Shown: piece after piece, positions 6,222-12,671 of the stretch | Layout of the letters: each line of letters starts with the position of its first letter | How positions within the stretch are numbered: position 1 is the stretch's first letter | DNA from: a virus | Reading direction: 5' to 3' (one strand) | Virus record (IMG/VR): IMGVR_UViG_3300043219_000109 | Location: 1 to 47,445 of that record | DNA length: 47,445 nt | The notes under the pieces: model-generated | What the model was told of the DNA's origin: nothing | The model's input: the letters and a program-made list of their open reading frames with translations, nothing else | The model's database searches: none | Made by a program: the position numbers and the translations under genes

Positions 6222-6997
6222 AGATAATAGATGTACATACGGATAATGCTGAAAGCTGTGTTGGATGCATCGGAGAGGGCAATAACTCAGATGAAAAGAA
6301 TTGTGATGCATTATGTTTAAAATACAATGGTGATCCTAAATATAATTGTGGTGACCACTCAACAATATTTAAAGAGGAGAAAGAAGTGAAGCTTGATTTT
6401 AGTGGTATTAGTACGGAAGAGTTAAGATATGCAATCGAGGGATACAGGAAAGGTGAAAATCTTCCATGCCGCGGTATTATGTGTCTAGATAACAGATGCC
6501 CTTTTAGTAACAGTGTTACTGGTAACGGTCATTGTAAATCTAGACGTGATGCAGAATTACATTACGAACTATTCAAAGAAGAATTAAACAGAAGGGAGAA
6601 AGATATGAATGAAATGCCAACACTTGAAGCAGGAATGATAGTAGAGTTAGATAATAATGATACAGGATATTTAGGTAGATACCTTTACATTAATGATGGC
6701 TGGATGATTAAAGATTTACACTCATGGATGAACTTAGAAGATTCTGAAACTATAATTACAAAAGTTTTTAGTGTTTATATTAAAAGTAATAGTGGATGTA
6801 ACTATAATACAATTGGTGATGAAAACAATCATAAACTCATCTGGTCAAGAAAATCAGACAACGATATAAAGATAGAACAATTACAAAAAAAGTTTGAATC
6901 AATGGAGACAGAATATAATAATGGAATGAAAAGTGTTGTTAAGATTAGTGATGATATGGCTTCTATTAAAAGAGATATGGAGAATCTAAAAGCATGA
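6218..6997 (+). CDS. Fused Cys-rich multi-domain protein (259 aa)
   Basis: Three blocks are joined in frame. Residues 1-55 are Cys-rich (CVGC, CDALC, CGDH). Residues 57-126 form a second Cys module (CRGIMC, CPF, HCKSRRD). Residues 130-212 are a beta-rich domain (LEAGMIVEL, WMIKDLHSW) of a kind often found as a stand-alone small phage protein. A coiled coil ends it (about 218-259). Each junction carries a complete internal start: GAGGAG with GTG at 6386 and AGGGAG with ATG at 6605. Three former genes have probably lost their stop codons, and shorter products may still be made. No enzymatic motif is seen. Confidence 0.8.
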   Translation: MKIIDVHTDNAESCVGCIGEGNNSDEKNCDALCLKYNGDPKYNCGDHSTIFKEEKEVKLDFSGISTEELRYAIEGYRKGENLPCRGIMCLDNRCPFSNSVTGNGHCKSRRDAELHYELFKEELNRREKDMNEMPTLEAGMIVELDNNDTGYLGRYLYINDGWMIKDLHSWMNLEDSETIITKVFSVYIKSNSGCNYNTIGDENNHKLIWSRKSDNDIKIEQLQKKFESMETEYNNGMKSVVKISDDMASIKRDMENLKA

Positions 6998-7158
6998 ATA
7001 AAGAATATGAAAGAGTAAGCGACAAAGAGCTTAACGGTCAACATAAGTGTGCAGCTTGTGAAATAACACAGCAATGTATTTGTAATATTGATTTTCAGAA
7101 AGCCGAGGGGATGGGGGATTGTTCCAAGGGATATCACTATAAAAAGGTGGAAAAATGA
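6994..7158 (+). CDS. Cys-rich small protein (54 aa)
   Basis: ATG 6994 overlaps the previous stop (ATGA) and the TGA overlaps the next ATG. Six cysteines (CAAC, CICN and neighbours, DCSKGYH) suggest a bound metal. The Cys spacing recalls the first block of the fused 259-residue protein upstream, so the two may be related. Function is unknown. Confidence 0.65.
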   Translation: MNKEYERVSDKELNGQHKCAACEITQQCICNIDFQKAEGMGDCSKGYHYKKVEK

Positions 7159-7673
7159 CAGCAAGGCAAATAGCAGACATAGCCGGATGCTCTGACAATA
7201 CTGTTAGGAAAATAGCAAATCAATTGTTTCCAAACAAGAGAGCTGAAAAAAGAGGAATGGCAAAAGATTACCAGGAAGTAGAATGTTACAAAATAATGGA
7301 CAAGCTACCTAAGAGAAATAATGTTGAACTCAAAACTGAGGTCAATAATGATGTGGCTATGCAAACTATGCAAATGTTTAAAATGATGATGGATCAACAA
7401 CAAATATTTATGACAACAATGTTGAATGAGATTAAAGGTATATCTAAACCACAATTATCTATTGAGGCACCAAAAGAGGATTACTTTTCTTTACTTGCTT
7501 ATTGCTCTTTACATAAGATTAAAACAAATAGATCTGAATTGGCAATGCACGGTCGAGAGTTGAGAAAGATGGTACTTAGTAATGATATGGAATTAAGAAA
7601 GATACCTGATGAGAGATATGGAGAAGTTAATAGCTACCCTGTTGAAATCTTAGATGAGTATTTCACAGTATAA
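7155..7673 (+). CDS. Phage antirepressor-like HTH protein (172 aa)
   Basis: Residues 3-25 are a helix-turn-helix (ARQIADIAGCSDNTVRKIA). The middle is Met/Gln-rich and helical (about 65-100). The last 65 residues (about 108-172, DYFSLLAYCSLHKI ... YPVEILDEYF) match the conserved C-terminal segment found in phage antirepressor and Rha-associated regulators. A role in turning host or phage genes on or off is likely. It is the fourth gene of the divergent plus-strand unit. Confidence 0.75.
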   Translation: MTARQIADIAGCSDNTVRKIANQLFPNKRAEKRGMAKDYQEVECYKIMDKLPKRNNVELKTEVNNDVAMQTMQMFKMMMDQQQIFMTTMLNEIKGISKPQLSIEAPKEDYFSLLAYCSLHKIKTNRSELAMHGRELRKMVLSNDMELRKIPDERYGEVNSYPVEILDEYFTV

Positions 7674-7696
7674 TTGATTACTTAATGGAGGATTGA

Positions 7697-7876
7697 ATGA
7701 GCGATAATAATAGTAGAAGTGGTGGTTTAGGATTTTTTAGTGTATTGCAAATAGTTTTTATTATACTGAAATTAGTTGGCAGTATAACATGGACATGGGG
7801 ATGGGTATTAGCTCCTACGTGGATAAGTATAATATTTGTCATATTAGTAATAATAGTATTGGTATTGATAAATTAA
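7697..7876 (+). CDS. Tmemb_185A-like small membrane protein (59 aa)
   Basis: Two hydrophobic spans flank a Trp-rich loop (ITWTWGWVLAPTWI). The pattern FxxxLQIVFIILKLVG plus TWxWxWVLAPxWI is that of the small phage proteins annotated as transmembrane Fragile-X-F-associated (TMEM185A-like). They are widespread in Gram-negative phages and their role is unknown. A GGAGG site precedes the ATG. Confidence 0.75.
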   Translation: MSDNNSRSGGLGFFSVLQIVFIILKLVGSITWTWGWVLAPTWISIIFVILVIIVLVLIN

Positions 7877-7890
7877 TTAAGGAGGATTGA

Positions 7891-8067
7891 ATGAAGAAAA
7901 TAATTATTATGGTAACAATACAAGTTGTATTGTTAAAAATATCATGTGTTCTACTTAATGTAGATGTGGATTTAAAATCTATAAAATATTGGTATATAGG
8001 TGCATTATGTGCTTTTACAATTTCAGGCTTGTTCAATTCATACTCAAAAAAGGAGATAGAAGATTGA
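7891..8067 (+). CDS. Small membrane protein (58 aa)
   Basis: Two hydrophobic spans (about residues 3-22 and 33-48) with a short acidic connector and a charged tail (KKEIED). It has a GGAGG ribosome site, and its TGA overlaps the TTG start of the next gene. No family is recognised. Confidence 0.65.
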   Translation: MKKIIIMVTIQVVLLKISCVLLNVDVDLKSIKYWYIGALCAFTISGLFNSYSKKEIED

Positions 8068-8402
8068 TAGATTTAAATAAACAAACAAAGATAGCTAGAG
8101 AGAACGCTATAAGACGATGTATTCCATTAGATGATAGATCCATTCTAAGACACTTGCAAAGTGAAGTAATAGAGCTTATCACAGCCGAACCAATGAAGAA
8201 TACCAACGACTTAAAGCGTATAGCTAACGAGAGAGATGATATAAGGTTTCTATATAAATATGCTGGACATATCAAAGATACTGAAATAGGTGAAGCTGTA
8301 GACGTTTTAATAAATACGCTAACCTATCTATCTAATAAGAATATAGATGTTGAATCAGCGTTTATGATAGGTCAAAGAGTTAATTCACTAAGAAAGGATT
8401 AA
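8064..8402 (+). CDS. MazG-like all-alpha NTP pyrophosphohydrolase
   Basis: I choose TTG at 8064 because AGGAG lies eight bases before it and it overlaps the previous stop. The 112-residue product shows the paired motifs of the MazG/dUTPase-like all-alpha family: EVIEL (Glu34, Glu37) and EIGEAVDVLIN (Glu77, Asp80), which bind the metal-nucleotide complex. Phage members hydrolyse NTPs or alarmones to keep nucleotide pools favourable. It ends convergently with the lysis cassette, overlapping the opposite stop by four bases. Confidence 0.7.
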   Translation: MIDLNKQTKIARENAIRRCIPLDDRSILRHLQSEVIELITAEPMKNTNDLKRIANERDDIRFLYKYAGHIKDTEIGEAVDVLINTLTYLSNKNIDVESAFMIGQRVNSLRKD

Positions 8403-8761
8403 ACGTTAGCATAATATAAAGCTAATGATATGGACATACCGATAACGATACCCTGGAAGAAATTATATATCTTTGTCAGTATTGTTTCGGTATGTTGCAC
8501 CTTCAAGGATTTCTCTTGTTTCTCTATCAATATCTGATCTAGTGCCGTTATTTCTTCTGAGATCTCCTGCTTTTTCTTCAATAGACTCAATGTCGTTGTT
8601 AATTCCGATATCGTTGCTTTGTCTTCTGCTGTTATTCTTTCCGAGTTCGTCTGTAGTTCTAGTAATCTTTTGTATGCCTGATCCGTTAGGACTCTTTCTG
8701 CATAACAAGTAGATAACAAAGAGAATAACAATAACACTAATAATAATAATCGCTTTAACAT
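8399..8761 (-). CDS. Putative unimolecular spanin (120 aa)
   Basis: The N-terminus is a secretion signal (MLKRLLLLVLLLFSLLSTC). Cys19 could serve as a lipidation site, although the residue before it is Thr, which is a poor lipobox. A long charged coiled coil follows (about 25-92), and a transmembrane span lies at the C-terminus (about 97-117). Outer-membrane anchor, coiled coil and C-terminal span is the architecture of u-spanins such as T1 gp11, which fuse inner and outer membranes at lysis. Its start is four bases downstream of the start of the overlapping 100-residue gene, and holin-like and endolysin-like genes lie just upstream. Confidence 0.6.
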   Translation of the reverse strand: MLKRLLLLVLLLFSLLSTCYAERVLTDQAYKRLLELQTNSERITAEDKATISELTTTLSLLKKKQEISEEITALDQILIEKQEKSLKVQHTETILTKIYNFFQGIVIGMSISLALYYANV

Positions 8762-8765
8762 ACAT
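8463..8765 (-). CDS. Overlapping membrane-anchored lysis protein (i-spanin-like, 100 aa)
   Basis: An N-terminal span (about residues 4-21) is followed by a polar, charged and probably helical domain (IESIEEKAGDLRR), the topology of an inner-membrane spanin subunit. The ATG at 8765 has GGAGG five bases upstream. Almost the whole gene lies inside the 120-residue gene in another frame, recalling Rz/Rz1 nesting. Which of the two frames is the functional spanin cannot be settled from sequence alone; both start from one ribosome site. Confidence 0.5.
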   Translation of the reverse strand: MYVKAIIIISVIVILFVIYLLCRKSPNGSGIQKITRTTDELGKNNSRRQSNDIGINNDIESIEEKAGDLRRNNGTRSDIDRETREILEGATYRNNTDKDI

Positions 8766-8963
8766 CTACGCCTCCAGCTTCTTAGATACTGTTTTACCAG
8801 TAATTGCAAGCCCTAATTCACCCAATACCAAGGCAACACCATTAGCATCAAGTTTGCTAGCTATAGCAAGACCTATTCCTGTACACAATGCCACTGACAC
8901 TATCATAAGAGTGATTAATCTGGTTAGTGATGCATTTCCATTATCTTCATTTAATAAGCTCAT
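8766..8963 (-). CDS. Putative holin (65 aa)
   Basis: Two hydrophobic segments (about residues 16-34 and 41-56) joined by a short turn (KLDANG), with a polar N-terminus and a basic C-terminus (KTVSKKLEA), match small class II holins. It lies between another small membrane gene and the spanin-like pair. Its stop is next to the spanin ATG, and the spanin ribosome site lies within its last codons. Confidence 0.6.
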   Translation of the reverse strand: MSLLNEDNGNASLTRLITLMIVSVALCTGIGLAIASKLDANGVALVLGELGLAITGKTVSKKLEA

Positions 8964-9145
8964 TGTATAAATCCCTCGCCATCCCAGTTGTATAATTTAA
9001 ATAAGATAAATAACCATACAAACTCTATTGCAGATACTACAATATTTAAAACTATTACAGGACAAAACACCCATAAACTAACCACTATTACAACAGCTAA
9101 CACCATTAATAATATAATCCACCATGATCCATTTTTACTCTTCAT
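8960..9145 (-). CDS. Small two-span membrane protein, holin or antiholin candidate (61 aa)
   Basis: Two long hydrophobic stretches (about 8-26 and 28-50) rich in Trp and Val, with a short acidic tail. Its stop overlaps the start of the 65-residue putative holin, so the two are made together. A holin/antiholin or two-component holin pair is possible, but nothing in sequence says which is which. Confidence 0.6.
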   Translation of the reverse strand: MKSKNGSWWIILLMVLAVVIVVSLWVFCPVIVLNIVVSAIEFVWLFILFKLYNWDGEGFIQ

Positions 9146-9170
9146 TTGTATTCTCCTCTCTTTTCTTCAC

Positions 9171-9593
9171 TCATAATAGTTTAAATATCCTTTTTGATTG
9201 CAGCACATAACCTGATTGAGTTCTACCCATTGGATTATACGCAATGTTTCCTCTACCATCTCCAACTACAAAATGTTTACCCCATTCATACTTAAGGCAA
9301 AGTATTTCTATTTCATCCCGGGTACATTTATATTTAGGAGGATCGTGTCTGTCATTGTATTTAACTTTTAAACCTAGATGGTTGAATATCTTTTCTGATG
9401 AGTTGATAAACGCTCTGTATGTCTGATTGTTTTCAATGTATCCAAGTCCTACGCATTCAGTAAAGATACGACCCAATGTCACCGTTGACAATTGTAGTCC
9501 GGTATACTTATTTACCAGGAACATGATACTCATGAAGTAACAGCCGAAGCCGTTAATGTCTTTGTTTAATCTTCTGTCTGTTTGTAAAATCAT
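9171..9593 (-). CDS. Papain-like cysteine peptidase, candidate endolysin (140 aa)
   Basis: The segment NGFGCYFMSIMFLVNKY near residues 14-30 looks like the catalytic-Cys helix of C39/papain-like enzymes. GKHFVVGDGRGNIAYNPMG near 105-123 supplies a His and a downstream Asp/Asn. Clan CA phage enzymes of this type often cleave peptidoglycan cross-bridges or stems. No signal peptide is visible, so release would need the holin. The position inside the lysis cassette supports the endolysin assignment; a non-lytic peptidase cannot be excluded. Confidence 0.6.
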   Translation of the reverse strand: MILQTDRRLNKDINGFGCYFMSIMFLVNKYTGLQLSTVTLGRIFTECVGLGYIENNQTYRAFINSSEKIFNHLGLKVKYNDRHDPPKYKCTRDEIEILCLKYEWGKHFVVGDGRGNIAYNPMGRTQSGYVLQSKRIFKLL

Positions 9594-9611
9594 AGTGTTC
9601 GACTCCTATGT

Positions 9612-9920
9612 CTATTTATTTATGCTTTGATCCGTTAACCTATCAACGGAAAATATCAATCTTTCTAGGTTTACATTTATTCCTGCAACACTAACTTTAA
9701 TTTCAATATTATCATCAGAATTACTTTCAATATCAATTTTGTTTTCGCTTATATCTGAAGTGTTATATATAATCAGTTCAGAGTTTTTATTGATCTTATT
9801 CTCAATTTTATTATATGCCGTGGCTCCCTGCCAAACTACTACAGCTAATACAATAATATTTGCGAATGAAAGTATAACCCTCGTTTTATCATTAATTAGC
9901 ATTTTATCTATACTCTCCAT
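9612..9920 (-). CDS. Membrane-anchored coiled-coil protein, first gene of lysis operon (102 aa)
   Basis: Residues 15-34 form a membrane span, then a long Asn/Ile/Glu-rich helical domain with heptad-like spacing (NKIENKINKNSELI) and a closing helix VNLERLIFSVDRLTDQ. The arrangement recalls small lysis-associated proteins of the XhlA or i-spanin kind, but I cannot assign a family. GGAGG lies four bases before the ATG, immediately after the terminator at 9932-9967. Confidence 0.6.
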   Translation of the reverse strand: MESIDKMLINDKTRVILSFANIIVLAVVVWQGATAYNKIENKINKNSELIIYNTSDISENKIDIESNSDDNIEIKVSVAGINVNLERLIFSVDRLTDQSINK

Positions 9921-9931
9921 AGAGCCTCCAT

Positions 9932-9967
9932 AAAAGAAAGACCCGAATAACCTTAGCTATCCGAGCC
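9932..9967 (-). terminator. Terminator/attenuator ahead of the lysis operon
   Basis: On the minus strand a 12-bp stem (9956-9967 with 9940-9951, including G-T pairs), a TAAG loop and the T-rich run TTTCTTTT follow. It lies about 33 bases after the predicted start of the promoter at 10007-10036 and just before the first lysis gene, so it can act on both the upstream unit and this promoter. Confidence 0.8.
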
Positions 9968-10006
9968 ATAATGTCGAACAACTAATGCTATCATAAATTT
10001 AATTTG

Positions 10007-10036
10007 ATTATACACTATATGTAGTGCTATTGTCCA
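10007..10036 (-). promoter_or_regulatory. Promoter of the lysis operon with palindromic spacer
   Basis: Minus strand TGGACA (10036-10031), an 18-bp spacer and TATAAT (10012-10007). The spacer holds the inverted repeat CACTA-CATA-TAGTG, a likely operator. The predicted start is near 10000, so the first structure transcribed is the terminator at 9967-9932. Confidence 0.65.
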
Positions 10037-10037
10037 T

Positions 10038-10838
10038 TTATACCGATGTGAACAGCCATTTACCAAATTGAGCATCGTTTATTTGTATACTCTTGTCATC
10101 TGATCCGGTAATCCTATCATGATAATCATCTTTTACAGCTTTTATTTTACGTCTAACTGTTGAGGGTGCTATATTTAAGCTAAGTGTTTTTGATATTCTT
10201 TCATAGTTATAGCCTCTACAGTATAGCTTTAATATGGCTTTCTCTTCCTGGTTAATTCCAATTGCATCTATATTGGTTTTCTGGTCTAGCTTCTTCTGTA
10301 AAAGTTTCTTTTCAAGTTCTTTTATTTTCCTATAAATCAATATATAGAATATTACGTAAATTACAAAATAAGCAAATACAAGATTTATAGTTGTGTTAAA
10401 ACTAAGGTCATTCAGATATGAATTAATAGATATGGTAATTATTGTGATTATTGAAACTATTGGCGCGTAATAAATCTTACCTACCAATAAAAAGGAGAAA
10501 GCATAAAATATAGCTCCTGCATAATTACCGGTTTCTTCATTAAGCGTTGCACTAAATATCCCTATAATTAAAAAACAAATAGAGAATATCATTTTCTTAT
10601 TGAGAATTAGTAATAGTAAGGATATAACAAAAAGAGGTATTGTGTGAGTTAGTATTCTTGATAAATCCATACATTCAAAAATACCTCTTATTAAATTAAA
10701 GGATGCAATAACAAAGACTACACCCGATATTATTTTATTATATATTCCACCATCCGTAGACGGTAACACCTTCTTCAACGGCTGCAATGTCTTCATCCAA
10801 CATCTGACTTGTAAGAATAGCTTTTTCATCTTCATATA
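10038..10838 (-). CDS. Membrane-anchored LuxR/sigma-r4-type HTH regulator (~266 aa)
   Basis: Six or so hydrophobic segments fill residues 34-168. A charged helix (IKELEKKLLQKKLDQK) then leads to a C-terminal helix-turn-helix at about 196-240 (EEKAILKLYCRGYNYERISK, then PSTVRRKIKAV), similar to LuxR or sigma region 4 domains. This is the layout of a membrane-tethered transcription factor, unusual for a phage. ATG 10838 is chosen for the GGAG six bases upstream; it overlaps the preceding gene by about 100 nt, so a later start remains possible. It could sense membrane state and control the lysis promoter directly downstream. Confidence 0.75.
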   Translation of the reverse strand, partial: YMKMKKLFLQVRCWMKTLQPLKKVLPSTDGGIYNKIISGVVFVIASFNLIRGIFECMDLSRILTHTIPLFVISLLLLILNKKMIFSICFLIIGIFSATLNEETGNYAGAIFYAFSFLLVGKIYYAPIVSIITIITISINSYLNDLSFNTTINLVFAYFVIYVIFYILIYRKIKELEKKLLQKKLDQKTNIDAIGINQEEKAILKLYCRGYNYERISKTLSLNIAPSTVRRKIKAVKDDYHDRITGSDDKSIQINDAQFGKWLFTSV

Positions 10839-11058
10839 CTTCTCCATGTGCAAACTCTCTATGTCTTAGATTTGCTAAAGAACGAACTAAAACCCGTCTT
10901 CTATGAGTTGGATAGTCCATTGATACGGCTCGAGATGTGTTGTCCTCGTACGCCTCTTTTTTGTATCTCTCAGGGTTATTAACCTCTATGTTGTGTGTTC
11001 GGTTATCCTCTTCTAGTGTAATCTTTGCCAGGTATTCCGGTAATGTCATTCGTTCCAA
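10738..11058 (-). CDS. Hypothetical protein (106 aa)
   Basis: Translation probably begins at TTG 11058, five bases after AGGAG, or at ATG 11049. The protein is charged, with an Arg-rich centre (THRRRVLVRSLANLRHRE) and an acidic C-terminal helix (SQMLDEDIAAVEEGVTVYGW). No family is recognised. It is directly behind the promoter at 11083-11111 and overlaps the membrane-HTH gene. Confidence 0.75.
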   Translation of the reverse strand: MERMTLPEYLAKITLEEDNRTHNIEVNNPERYKKEAYEDNTSRAVSMDYPTHRRRVLVRSLANLRHREFAHGEVYEDEKAILTSQMLDEDIAAVEEGVTVYGWWNI

Positions 11059-11082
11059 TGTATGCTCCTATTATTTTTTTAG

Positions 11083-11111
11083 AGTATAACATGGGTTAAG
11101 GGGTTAGTCTA
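11083..11111 (-). promoter_or_regulatory. Promoter of the membrane-HTH operon
   Basis: Minus strand TAGACT (11111-11106), 17-bp spacer, TATACT (11088-11083) with an extended -10 TGT just before it. Confidence 0.6.
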
Positions 11112-11122
11112 TCTATCAGGTT

Positions 11123-11236
11123 TTACCCTAAATTAAAAAATCCCGTTGCATCCATAATTACAACCATAACAACTATTCCAAATACAAAACCAATGATTAC
11201 ATGCATAATATCTATAAACCTATTTCCGTCTTTCAT
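11123..11236 (-). CDS. Small membrane protein (37 aa)
   Basis: A start with AAGGAG six bases upstream is followed by one hydrophobic span (HVIIGFVFGIVVMVVIM). Function is unknown. It is the last gene of the transcript that begins near 12534. Confidence 0.6.
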   Translation of the reverse strand: MKDGNRFIDIMHVIIGFVFGIVVMVVIMDATGFFNLG

Positions 11237-11256
11237 TCTATTCTCCTTTATATTAC

Positions 11257-11403
11257 TTATTTATTTTTAATATCTCTGTTTATTTGTAGTCTAAGCATTT
11301 TATATTCAATCCTACTCATATCGATTGTTACCCTAGCCATATCGTAATCATCGCTTATATTCTTTGCTTCTGATCTAAACAATTCTTCTTTTATTATCTT
11401 CAT
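11257..11403 (-). CDS. Small charged helical protein (48 aa)
   Basis: GGAGAGAAT precedes the ATG. The 48 residues are mostly helical and charged (IIKEELFRSEAKNISDDYD, IEYKMLRLQINRDIKNK). No family is recognised. Spacing to neighbours is about 20 bases on each side, like the rest of this operon. Confidence 0.6.
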   Translation of the reverse strand: MKIIKEELFRSEAKNISDDYDMARVTIDMSRIEYKMLRLQINRDIKNK

Positions 11404-11429
11404 ATTCTCTCCTTTCAATCTAAACCTAT

Positions 11430-11633
11430 TTACATTTTATTTATTGTGAAATCTTCATAATTCAATCTATGCCAATTGTCATTATTTGTACTGTCTTTCT
11501 TATACATGTTTATTTCAAAAGTATCATCTCTCATGCAAATTGATAATTTATTGCCTTCTGCTGTTTGTAATGTAAATCCACCATAAACCTCTTTTAGAAT
11601 AAATCCATAATCTTCATCTACTTCTAACTTCAT
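11430..11633 (-). CDS. Hypothetical protein (67 aa)
   Basis: A small beta-rich protein (YGFILKEVYGGFTLQT, FEINMYKKDST) preceded by AAGGAGT. No family is recognised. It belongs to the 12090-11123 accessory operon. Confidence 0.7.
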   Translation of the reverse strand: MKLEVDEDYGFILKEVYGGFTLQTAEGNKLSICMRDDTFEINMYKKDSTNNDNWHRLNYEDFTINKM

Positions 11634-11726
11634 ATACTATTACTCCTTTATATATTAATACTTATTAACTACTAAATACTATATTCTTGTTGGTGATTAG
11701 GGTACACCTAGTTTAATCACTCTTAA

Positions 11727-11999
11727 TTAATATGTGTCATCTTCCCATTCAAATACTAATTCTTCACCATCATATATCTTTAAGTCTGAAAACTCCCATT
11801 CAAAAGAACTTACTTTTATTGCCTCTTGTGGTGTAACTTCTGATTTATATATATCTTCACTAGATCCTCCAAAACTTGCCTCAAATCTATACATGCCTGT
11901 TAATTCAAAACATTTGTAATAAAATGAATACTTGTAATACCTACAAAACTTTAATTCTACATCACCAAATTTTTTAACTACTTCTTCTTTTGTTAACAT
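11727..11999 (-). CDS. Hypothetical protein (90 aa)
   Basis: ATG 11999 is preferred over an upstream ATG because AAGGAG lies six bases before it. The sequence starts with a helix (LTKEEVVKKFGDVELKF), continues Tyr/Phe-rich (YYKYSFYYKCFELTG) and ends acidic (EELVFEWEDDTY). No family is recognised. Confidence 0.7.
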   Translation of the reverse strand: MLTKEEVVKKFGDVELKFCRYYKYSFYYKCFELTGMYRFEASFGGSSEDIYKSEVTPQEAIKVSSFEWEFSDLKIYDGEELVFEWEDDTY

Positions 12000-12009
12000 T
12001 CTATTCTCC

Positions 12010-12090
12010 TTATACATAAGCTATTATTACAGCTATAAATAAACCAACACAAACACCGTTTAAAAACATAGTAATATTTGTATTCTTCAT
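12010..12090 (-). CDS. Membrane micro-protein (26 aa)
   Basis: AGGAGAT precedes the ATG by five bases. The 26 residues are nearly all one hydrophobic helix (TMFLNGVCVGLFIAVIIAYV). It is the first securely translated gene after the long leader. Confidence 0.5.
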   Translation of the reverse strand: MKNTNITMFLNGVCVGLFIAVIIAYV

Positions 12091-12123
12091 ATCTATCTCC
12101 TATAAAAATAATTAATAATACAA

Positions 12124-12207
12124 TCAGTACCAGCCATATATACTAACTATTACTTTTACAATCATGTAGAGCATACTACCTAAAACACCAGCAAGAATTA
12201 GGAACAC
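12124..12207 (-). CDS. Possible membrane micro-protein (27 aa)
   Basis: A GTG-initiated frame of 28 codons encodes one hydrophobic segment (FLILAGVLGSMLYMIVKVIV). No well-spaced ribosome site precedes the GTG. It begins six bases after the conserved hairpin at 12213-12231, so it may only be translated under special conditions, or not at all. Confidence 0.3.
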   Translation of the reverse strand: MFLILAGVLGSMLYMIVKVIVSIYGWY

Positions 12208-12212
12208 CCCAA

Positions 12213-12334
12213 AAGCTATTTAATTTAGCTTAATCGGCTTGACGGTTATCAATAGAACCTCACTATATTAACTTTGGCATACTTATTGGTCTAATTCCCT
12301 TGCGGTAGGCTCACCACCTCATACTCACCTGTTT
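12213..12334 (-). ncRNA. Structured leader RNA element A
   Basis: This lies in a ~440-nt leader (predicted start near 12534, first secure gene at 12090). It shares with 46421-46534 an identical 18-base box (12317-12334), the block AAGCCGAT (12240-12233) and a closing hairpin (12213-12231) with the same seven-base loop AATTAAA. Its stem differs from that of the other copy by compensating changes. Upstream in the leader a perfect 9-bp long-range stem joins 12466-12474 and 12398-12406. No reading frame is conserved between the copies, so a structured RNA is the best explanation. Confidence 0.6.
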
Positions 12335-12540
12335 CCATGTTTAGTGTCCCGTCTTATATACTACCCAGACAGTCAAAGGGTATAAATAGAAAAAAGCTAT
12401 ATTAACCTCTCTTCTTTATGCTATCACCCATAAACACCGCCACTACTTAATAAACGATTAGAAAAGTTAATATAACTCTCTGTATTTTAAAGTAGCTCTG
12501 TTGTCATTGTATAGAGGTGATAAATCTCTTTGACCCTTAA

Positions 12541-12569
12541 ATTATACTATTGATATTAAAAATAGTAAA
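12541..12569 (-). promoter_or_regulatory. Promoter of leader-A operon
   Basis: Minus strand TTTACT (12569-12564), 17-bp spacer, perfect TATAAT (12546-12541). It is divergent from the plus promoter at 12617-12646. Confidence 0.65.
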
Positions 12570-12616
12570 CCTTTGTGTAGTGGTTTTGATATGTTATGAT
12601 TTTATTATTATATTGC

Positions 12617-12646
12617 TTGACTGTCTTATGATATTCGTATTAGAAT
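12617..12646 (+). promoter_or_regulatory. Promoter of the 12672-14112 island
   Basis: TTGACT (12617-12622), 18-bp spacer, TAGAAT (12641-12646). Transcription should start near 12653, leaving a short leader with AAGGAG before ATG 12672. Confidence 0.65.
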
Positions 12647-12671
12647 GATATTAGATTATTAAGGAGATATT

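Noticed and set aside
8473-8712. Plus-strand frame of 79 codons opposite the spanin-like genes
   Set aside because: No ribosome site or promoter; the hydrophobic product reflects the complementary strand of charged coiled-coil codons.
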